Shown here piece by piece: positions 58,701-64,000 of a stretch of DNA of 64,000 bases. The translations under genes were made by a program, and so were the position numbers. Position 1 is the first letter of the stretch; every line of letters starts with the position of its first letter. The stretch comes from Onthophagus taurus (taxonomy: Eukaryota > Arthropoda > Insecta > Coleoptera > Scarabaeidae): contig NC_091971.1 of assembly GCF_036711975.1 (NCBI RefSeq), positions 17,305,501 through 17,369,500 of the forward strand. Reading direction: 5' to 3'. Under the pieces are notes generated by a model. It did not search any database. It was given only the letters and a program-made list of their open reading frames with translations, and was not told where the DNA came from.

Positions 58701-60916
58701 GAACACTTTTCACAATGTATCAATTCATTGTTAACTGTAATATCATTGGAATCTTCTTTCTCACATGACACTTCTTTGGGCTACCTTTCTTGTATCTTTT
58801 ATCATTAAACTTCTTAGATTACACTTTGTGAGTCTTAAAAGACGCACGGCAAAACCTGAAAGTTTCTAGTTTTAGTTCTAATTTTAGTTCAATTAGTTTA
58901 CCTAATCAACTAATCTTTTTTAGTCTGTTTTATATGCAAGACCATCATTAATGTCAGCAATTTCGCGAAAAGATCTTGGCAGAATAGGAACGGCAGAATT
59001 TCATACGATGGAATTTTTTAGTTCCTACCCATTTTTCCCAACCGAACCAAGTAGCTTAACATCATATTTGGAATGTTGCATTGATCATATGGAAGAATGG
59101 GTTTGTAATCAGTGTTTTTATAAAACAATTCGCTACCAAATACCCGGAACGATTTGTACTATGGTTTCAATTTCAAAAAGCGAAAATATAGCAATTAGAA
59201 GTAAAAAAGATCGTAAAGTAGATTTTTTAGTACCACCTTACGTAAAATTATTAATTAATATGGTCGGACCTCAAATGGTAAGCTATTTGGAGCTTGGGAA
59301 AGCCCCAAAAACGGAAGAAGATACATGTTGGTATTTGTATACTGTTTATGATAACGCGATACGTTTTATAAAAAGTTTGGGAGGTTATTTTATTTGTTTA
59401 AAACCCGAACATCTTTTAACTTACGACATGTTTTTGGCTTTTAAAATTTATATTATGCCAACTTTAGGACAAAATGTTGCAAGCACATCGAAATCTATTA
59501 AAAATTATGAGGAGTTTTCTCATTTAGCAAAACAATCCTGGCTGGATTTACTTTTACAAACATATAAAGTTTTATATTTATACAGATTAAATTCTATTTT
59601 AATGGTTACAACAACAGACCCATTAATTTCGCCAGTAATTGAACCATTAGAAAATTTTAAAAAATCTGTAAAAAATTTTACAAGGAACGCAAACATTTTT
59701 AGTAACGCAGAATTATTATTAATAAATTGGTTAGAGTACCATTACACAAAAAGTAAGAAAATTATTTGGGATGAACCCTTACCAGATAAAGATGTAAATT
59801 TTTTTGGCCAAAATCTTCACGATGGTTTCGTTTTCGCTGCTGTAACCGGTGTTTATTGCCCTTATATGATTCCTTATTTAAGAAAAATGATAATTGATGC
59901 TGATATGTTTGAAGAATTATTACATAATACTTGTATAGTTACAAGATGTTGGAAAATGTTAAATTGTAGTTTTGCTGTTAAACCTGAAGATATTCTCGAT
60001 CCAAATTCAGTACATATGTTAATGTTAATAGCTTATTTATTTGAGGTTTTACCAAGTATGTATCCATACGAAACGATTGATTTTACAATTGGATTATCAC
60101 AAAAAGCCTTTAACACAATCGTTTTAAAAAATATAAACGATTTTCCTATTTGTTATAAAGTTATATTCTTTTCAAACGAAGATAATTGTTTTACAACAGA
60201 TGAAGATATGTATGTTATACCACCAGGAAAGTCGTGTAAAATTCTAATAACATATTACGCGAAATTCGCGAAGAATATAACTTGTACATTATTCTTAAGT
60301 GGTGAAAATGATAGTTATCATTTTTCAAGAAATCGGGCATTCACGTTAATTGGAATACCAGATGTAACTTATATGACATCAACAATAAAATATCCAATTT
60401 ATCTTTATGAAGTATCAGATGTATCATTTACAGTAAAATCGCCATATTCTATTGAAACAGCTTATAATATTCAATTAACTTACGATATGGTTCAAACACC
60501 AGACGATTTAGCTAACATTCCATTTGCGCAAAAAGAAGAACTTCAAACACCATCGAAATTTATGCCTGTCTCAACCACAACACAATTTGATGAGACAGGA
60601 GTATTTGAATTTCAAGCTTTTTGTACCATTTTAATGTACGAAGAACAAAGCGTTTATATTTACTTTAGAAACCCAAATGTAGGTGATTTCGCGATTAATT
60701 TTGAGATCATTATGAAAGAATCTCGTTCAAAAGAAGTCATCGAGGTTTTTTTACCTAAAAATGTTATGGACTTTAGACAATCAAGTACTGGAGGAGGATT
60801 AGAACGCGTTTTTCTTGAGATACCATGTCGAAACAGATTATTTTGGAATACGATTATGGAGTTAATGTTGAGGATTTGTGAAGGGGATGTTTTAGATTTT
60901 TTTAAAAGAAATATTG
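37776..60916 (+). CDS. CFAP47: CFAP47-like axonemal protein (ASH/MSP repeats plus calponin-homology domain), 3' partial
   Basis: Nine exons with matching phases: 37776-38027, 38082-38236, 42840-43029, 43096-43386, 43437-43722, 43796-44820, 49906-51046, 51104-52104 and 58924-60916. Together they give 6334 nt, about 2,111 residues, ending in a phase-1 donor (ATTG|GTAAGA), so more exons lie beyond the window or were not recognised. Repeated Ig-like ASH/MSP modules run throughout (NVRIIPNRIIFKGAYEGKHF; TVNPSFIDFGCLDAGLQSPP; GKISFSKLAIDFTLG). A CH domain follows at about residue 1707 (NAELLLINWLEYHY, NFFGQNLHDGFVFAAVTGVY), then another ASH module. ASH repeats plus an internal CH domain are the layout of CFAP47, needed for flagellar assembly and motility. 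HYDIN or ASPM-like proteins are the alternatives. Exon 9 alone is 1,993 nt. Introns 2, 6 and 8 are large and transposon-filled; the others are 49-73 nt. Confidence 0.78.
38237..42839 (+). other. Intron 2 of the CFAP47-like gene: repeat-derived, no gene seen
   Basis: 4.6 kb with no supported coding. It includes a degenerate internally repetitive block at about 39420-39960 (recurring phrases such as ACTACTAATGGATGACTAAAT, AAATATTGCTTGCAGAAAAC), a hammerhead-like motif at 40094-40122 and a hairpin element at 42526-42662. Confidence 0.5.
42526..42662. repeat. Hairpin (short foldback/MITE-like) element
   Basis: Left arm (GGTTCAAGAGTTCTCTAGTA, CCGAACAGTTCTGAAC) and right arm (GTTCAGAACTATTCGGAACT, ACAGAACTCTTGAACT) pair over about 55 bp with few mismatches around a short loop. 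The ends read GGGCCTGTTTTGG and AAAATAGGC, roughly complementary. No clear target duplication. Confidence 0.65.
45050..45480 (-). mobile_element. Tc1-like transposase C-terminal remnant
   Basis: On the - strand the text reads NSRPHIVHICLNFLHEEGV, ILSSPARCPDVNPIEQMWDI and, after a frameshift, SNTLQELRRHLQQAWDEILQ. This is the DNARPH..SPDLNPIEN..WD signature block of Tc1 transposases, with the final catalytic residues region intact but frames broken. Confidence 0.7.
45510..45780 (+). mobile_element. PIF/Harbinger transposase C-terminal fragment
   Basis: The + strand reads CAFEILYTKWRILGTAIQTT, ADDIVKCICLLHNIVIDRES, the AF..L..RWR......I..A.C.LHN end of Harbinger DDE transposases. Only this terminal portion is present. 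Repeated TATCGTTGGCC/TATCGTTTATCGC phrases to about 46030 may be its subterminal sequence. Confidence 0.55.
46260..46400. repeat. Short degenerate tandem repeat, about 21 bp
   Basis: The unit AGTCTTCTGTCAGCAGTATCT recurs with variation (AGTCTTCTTCCAGCAGTATCT, AGTCTTCTGTAAGTAGTATCC), five or so copies, interrupted once. Confidence 0.6.
48600..48895 (+). mobile_element. RTE-like RT fragment
   Basis: With frameshifts the + strand reads LFSLALEHAIRKMKM, INKARANDITILGRTSMD and HRQMKDVVKPVELSSNINKT. This parallels the LFNLALE..IR ... YADD.NI.GRT ... QVNEDKTKYM region of insect RTE polymerases. The catalytic YADD is degraded (RAND). Confidence 0.55.
48915..49345 (-). mobile_element. Remnant of an arthropod DNA transposon-coded protein
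   Basis: The - strand reads MMHLKERYENLAVVLHKVKC, HHGQQGGYTKYPCFICEWDS (49322-49128), then about 49080-48920 THFKYMCKKFPGLSETEFET. It resembles a repetitive protein family seen in many arthropod genomes with the phrase LG.Q.GYTKYPCFLC.WDSR. The family name is not known to me with confidence. Confidence 0.5.
52225..52455. repeat. AGTTCTAG/ACTAGAAC-rich inverted repeat unit
   Basis: Phrases AGTTCTAGTGTTAGTTCTAC, AACTAAAACTAGAACTAACA and TTTCTAGTTCTAGTTCTA alternate with TTAAGACGGCTAAACTCGA and its inverted partner GAGTTTAGCCGTATGTCT. The same vocabulary occurs at about 3390-3440, 3825-3850, 58830-58910 and, weakly, 61450. Confidence 0.7.
52611..52954. mobile_element. Foldback/MITE element, 344 bp, arms about 150 bp
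   Basis: Ends are GCAAGGACAGTAGAATCTAA and its exact inverse. The arms continue with matching blocks CAGGACTGCTACAT, TTGCCACGCCC, TATGCGTTTGCTGTG and AGAGGTTACAT. GTTTAG flanks both ends (52605-52610, 52955-52960), a probable 6-bp target duplication. No coding capacity. Confidence 0.88.
53130..54170 (-). mobile_element. Decayed DNA-transposon transposase-like ORF
   Basis: From the - strand 5' side: ECGLCLTPF-like SENGLCLTPFQALKMCID (about 53980-53930), TMVGGKVCNAISATFTRRCY then IYGATSKASTNW (53795-53690), FNLGYRFYMPGQDLLKAFDI (about 53670-53610). Near 53330-53160 it reads YVKLNLWYPMTQTMHKIQIH and LPISQLSEEAAEAGNKHF. This is the same arthropod repeat protein family as 48.9-49.3 kb (inference), read N- to C-terminus. 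Multiple stops; inactive. Confidence 0.55.
56690..58600 (+). mobile_element. Non-LTR retrotransposon, nearly complete RT, frameshifted
   Basis: An endonuclease tail (SRGGGVTLFI..., about 56730-56930) is joined, after a deletion, to a reverse transcriptase at 56986-57801: FRSGHSTTAAFIKVTDDIRY, VLLDFSKAFDSVDHNLLLAS, CGVPQGSVLGPLLFSLFVIS, catalytic YHLYADDLQIYTT. It continues one frame over at 57720-58217 (RRNLCYSLIFPHFDYADAVY ... LRNGLPSEIRNISNIANFRH). The RT frame is open for about 270 codons, so this copy is among the youngest in the window. The 3' UTR probably extends to about 58600. It sits sense in CFAP47 intron 8. Confidence 0.88.
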
Positions 60917-61660
60917 GTAAGAAAATTATTATTTTTGTTATTTTGTAGTTTTAAGATTACATTAAAATTTATAATACAAGGGTGAGTATTTTTAGTAAGA
61001 TCATAAGAAAAGTGTAGTGCAAATTACCAAATCAGTGTAGGGACAATTCACCGATAAAAAGGAATTTGTGAGAAACTCATTGAGGACAGCCGATTCTGTA
61101 GAATCCAAGAAGCTAGGAGAACCTCATCTTTGCGAGGACTACTAAGCAATCATTTAAGAAACATTTAATCAAAGGCATTCTCATATGATTGCATTGGATG
61201 AAAAGACGCTCCAGCAACATTCCAAAGGATGTTTTACCAGAATACTCTTTTGATTTAAGCAATATTGCGTGATGTGTTATGTTCATCTTTTAATAGTGAG
61301 AAGAGTCTTTTAATAATTTATTCAAAAGAGACAATGTGAAACATTTTATGCAGGAATTTTGCGTTTTTGGGTTTATACGGTACTAGTTAATTGCTATAAC
61401 CAATATTTGAACCAAATAAACAACAAGTCAGTTGCAACTTTGTCGTAGTTGTAGTTCTAGTGTTTGGTATATATGTCTTTAATACAACAGGCTATATAAG
61501 ATGCCACAAATGACATCTTTGAGATAATCAACGCGATTTTCCATATCCAGATAAAATATCGTGTGAGATTAATCTTTGAAATGTAGCTTTGAGTGTTTTT
61601 TAATTGTGCCTTTAATTAATGCCTTTCTTCACTTCTCGTTACTTCTAGCACATAATCGCA
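60917..61660. other. Region after the last recognised CFAP47-like exon
   Basis: No further exon of the large gene could be recognised. AT-rich DNA with one short AGTTCTAGTGT phrase at about 61450. Confidence 0.35.
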
Positions 61661-61674
61661 TCGACTCTTCTCTA

Positions 61675-62300
61675 TAGCGGCCCTTACACGATCAATAGTA
61701 TTGTCAATATTAGTATTGACAATACAACCATCAATCCTCGTGGTAACTAGTCTCAATACTTCACCACCTTACACGATCAATATTATTGTCAATACTTTTG
61801 TTAATAAGTTTGCTCAATAAGTTACCTTTTTACCACGAACAGGATGAATCTACGTAGTTTTACTCGGTTATTCCTTTCCACGTATGGATAATCGTACAAA
61901 AGCTTGCGTAGCTATTATTTTGGCGCTTGGAACTACTCGTCGAGTGAAACGCAAACACTGGATGAAAGAATGGTTGAAGAAGAGAGATAAATATTCTCAT
62001 CTAGTACTGTTGAAAAAAATCAACCTCTGCGATGATGATTTCAAGATCTACTTTTGAATGGATGAAAGTTCCTTTAATAAACTGTTACAGATGGTTGAAC
62101 TACTTTTAAAAAGACAGGATAACAATATGAAAGAAAGTACAAGTGTTAGGGAAAGATTAGCCTTAACCCTGAGGTACTTGGCCACAGGAAAAAATATTTA
62201 AGACTTGAAGTTTTCTATTATATCGTCCCAAGCAACTATCAGCAAAGCTGTAATAGAAACCTGTGAAACCTTTATATATGTCCTACAAGACATGAACCAA
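61675..62300 (+). mobile_element. PIF/Harbinger element 5' half
   Basis: GGCCCTTACACGATCAATAG resembles a Harbinger terminus and is partly repeated at about 61767 (CCTTACACGATCAATATTAT). At 61701-61728 a perfect 11-bp stem (GTATTGTCAAT / ATTGACAATAC) is present. The + strand then reads RRVKRKHWMKEWLKKRDKYS, NNMKESTSVRERLALTLRYL and SQATISKAVIETCETFIYVL, the N-terminal part of Harbinger transposases (KR.YWV..W...R; RL..TLR.LATG; STIS..V.ETC). Two in-frame stops. Confidence 0.7.
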
Positions 62301-62649
62301 CAGTATCTTCATCGTGTTGAACGTCAACAACGTCAGTTAATGGATCGGTTATTTTCATCACTTCTTCACAGGCGCGTGGCTTGAACTGAACTGTGTGTAA
62401 TGTAGAAAATAAGAATTAAACCTGTTTTCAAATCATCTGGGTTAACCCTTTAACGGTTAGTGGCTTCTATAGAGACCACTTATCAATAAGGTCAAATAGC
62501 TTCATTATCACAACTAAATCGTTTCCAAAAACGAAAAAATAATTTGGCTGTTAAAAGGTTAAAATAAATATATGTTTTTTCAGTGTGTCTTGTTACAATA
62601 ACATGTATTGTTATTGTTACAATTAAATAATAGTATATTATTCAACAAG

Positions 62650-62745
62650 CGTATAATGGCGGCTATTACCCACAAAGATGAAGTTGCAACACGACCGAGT
62701 GAAGCGAGCGAGTGTTGTAATCTGAGTGGGTAACATCCATTATTT
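62650..62745. repeat. Inverted repeat with GAGCGAGTG-type core
   Basis: ATAATGGCGGCTATTACCCAC and GTGGGTAACATCCATTAT pair; inside are GTTGCAACACGACCGAGTG and GCGAGCGAGTGTTGTAAT. It forms a hairpin-like block of about 90 bp. Confidence 0.5.
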
Positions 62746-63059
62746 TATTAAATTAAACGCATTATTGTTTTGCTATATAGGAGCCTTTGTTTCCTTTTAA
62801 TTATTCGGTAATGATTCAGCCAACTTTGTCTCTTTCCCCTCGTTCTTACCCCACATTTCTCTTTTGACTAAGAAGATGATCCGCTTTTGTGGTATCGCAA
62901 ATCTAATTCTTCGTTGATTTTATATCTGGCATGAACTCATCGACTTAATTGGAACAATTATGAAGTGATGACAAAGTGTTATTCCAACCAATGGTTTGTA
63001 GAATTGTTTCCAATAGCTAACTCATGGTCGATTTAGAGTGTAAATTCTTGAAAATGCAA

Positions 63060-63595
63060 AAGCATCGCGGGCCGGTAACATCCCAGCAGAACTTATGAAA
63101 TTTGGAACAACAAAGCTTTACCAACAACTTGAGACACTATAACACCATACATAAAAAGAAAGACATACAAAACTGCGATTGTTAGAGAGGTATACAGTAA
63201 TGGGCACGTTGTGTAAAGTATTTGGTAATAAACTGTCCAAAAAATATACTTAGGTAACAGAGATATGAAAGAAGTTATGGGTATCCCACAAAGCAACTTA
63301 TGGGGCAGAAAGAAATTTATACCAATAAGCAACAGGTAAAATCAAGATGGGACAGAGAATTCGACACTCTCTTTGGCTTCTACATCACTAACAGATTCAA
63401 GCAGGATTACTGCCTATCCACGATTTTGTTCGTAATATATCTAGAGCAAGCGCTAAAACCGCTAAAACACAGAATCAACTACACACTGTGTTTCGTCGAC
63501 GACCAAATAATAATCGCACAAGATCAGCAAGATATGGAGTACATGATCAGGAAGCTCATAGAAAAATATAGTGAATGTGGCTTGGAAGTTAATAT
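63060..63595 (+). mobile_element. Non-LTR RT fragment
   Basis: The + strand reads ASRAGNIPAELMKFGTTKLY (about 63058), then TNRFKQDYCLSTILFVIYLE and LCFVDDQIIIAQDQQDMEYM, the QGC.LSP.LF and F(V/A)DD boxes. The coding text stops at GLEVNIQG where another element begins (ACAGGGTGTTTC at 63597). Confidence 0.65.
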
Positions 63596-63596
63596 A

Positions 63597-64000
63597 CAGG
63601 GTGTTTCTAAATGAATATTGGGGTTTTCAGGCTTTGTAGTATTTATTACATGTAACTTAAAATCATAGTTAAGTGTTATTAGTGTATCATAACCAGTGTT
63701 CAATGGGGACATTGAATACTTGTAAGCTTTACACTGCACACTTCAAGTCGATACGTGACATTCAACCAATCGGGTATTTCGTGCACCATCTTGCTGCCAA
63801 ATGAAATTATTTGGGTCGTCTTCTACCAATTGGGGAAATAGCCATAGTTGTAGAGCATCAAGATAGGAAATGCCAGTTGCAGTTGAGAGAAAAGGCACAA
63901 AAACAATCAATTTAGGGGAATCTCGTTGCAATTCGACAATCTCGTCAGGATTTTCTGAGTCCCAGATGCGCATATTATGAGTGTTCACATATCCACTGAT
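63597..64000 (-). mobile_element. Tc1/mariner-type element, 3' end, running off the window
   Basis: It starts at the terminus-like CAGGGTGTTTCTAAATGAAT and reads on the - strand NTHNMRIWDSENPDEIVELQ, RDSPKLIVF, TGISYLDALQLWLFPQLVED, FIWQQDGARN. This is the catalytic domain of an IS630/Tc1-type transposase (QQDGAP region, here QQDGAR). The frame is truncated on the C-terminal side by a stop near 63743 and the N-terminal half lies beyond 64000. Confidence 0.75.

Larger units (their letters stand above)
52105..58923 (+). other. Intron 8 of the CFAP47-like gene
   Basis: 6.8 kb. Named contents are AGTTCTAG repeats, a 344-bp foldback, a DNA-transposon ORF remnant and a LINE, given separately. Stretches 54.2-55.6 kb and 55.75-56.65 kb hold no recognisable feature apart from AT-rich sequence. 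Confidence 0.5.

Noticed and set aside
1-64000. Bacterial or viral defence-type system, CRISPR array, rRNA
   Set aside because: Genes, introns and repeats are all those of an insect nuclear genome; no regularly spaced short repeats with unique spacers, and no rRNA-like stretch was seen.

Overview
The window reads as nuclear DNA of an AT-rich insect. A beetle is my guess from the flavour of the genes and transposons, not something the sequence proves. Coding genes have short GT..AG introns of about 50-66 nt. Between and inside genes lie decayed non-LTR retrotransposons, Tc1/mariner, PIF/Harbinger and other DNA-transposon remnants, MITE-like inverted repeats and a small satellite block. There are no bacterial-style operons and I saw no CRISPR, rRNA or convincing tRNA.

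Left third (1-20.9 kb) is a gene-dense block. The + strand carries mRpS18B and PYROXD1 only 2 bp apart (probably one bicistronic transcript). The - strand carries Set2, the H3K36 methyltransferase, in eight exons with a 3.9 kb intron full of transposon debris. Set2 is divergent from mRpL3 (+). gdl/DGCR6 (-) converges on mRpL3 and is divergent from the zinc transporter Catsup/ZIP7 (+), which is followed by the complex III factor TTC19 (+) and an unidentified 124-codon ORF. A LINE of about 3.2 kb sits between PYROXD1 and Set2, flanked by a direct duplication of about 345 bp that copies the end of PYROXD1 and its 3' UTR.

Middle (20.9-37.5 kb) is repeat-rich, with two clear genes: an intact pogo/CENP-B-type transposase-derived ORF whose third catalytic Asp position reads Glu (25.3-26.7 kb), and a four-exon polyamine/spermine oxidase-like flavoprotein (27.8-29.5 kb, -). 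Two candidate 3' exons of an unidentified - strand gene lie at 29.8-30.3 kb. A 361-363 bp satellite built from two alternating halves of about 180 bp lies at 33.5-34.6 kb, and a TA-flanked 732 bp inverted-repeat element at 35.8-36.5 kb.

Right part (37.0-64 kb): a small four-helix membrane protein gene (-) shares a 288 bp divergent promoter with a very large ASH/CH-domain axonemal gene of CFAP47 type (+). I could assemble nine phase-consistent exons of it (37776-60916, about 2,111 codons, open at the 3' end). Its three large introns of 4.6, 5.1 and 6.8 kb hold mostly transposon remnants and foldback elements. The last 3 kb contains a PIF/Harbinger 5' half, an RT fragment and a Tc1/mariner-type element running off the window.

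Functionally the single-copy genes serve mitochondria (mRpS18B, mRpL3, TTC19), chromatin (Set2), redox and polyamine chemistry, zinc homeostasis and, probably, cilia or sperm flagella (CFAP47-like). All splice models were made by eye from GT/AG sites and reading phase; complete models sum to multiples of three.
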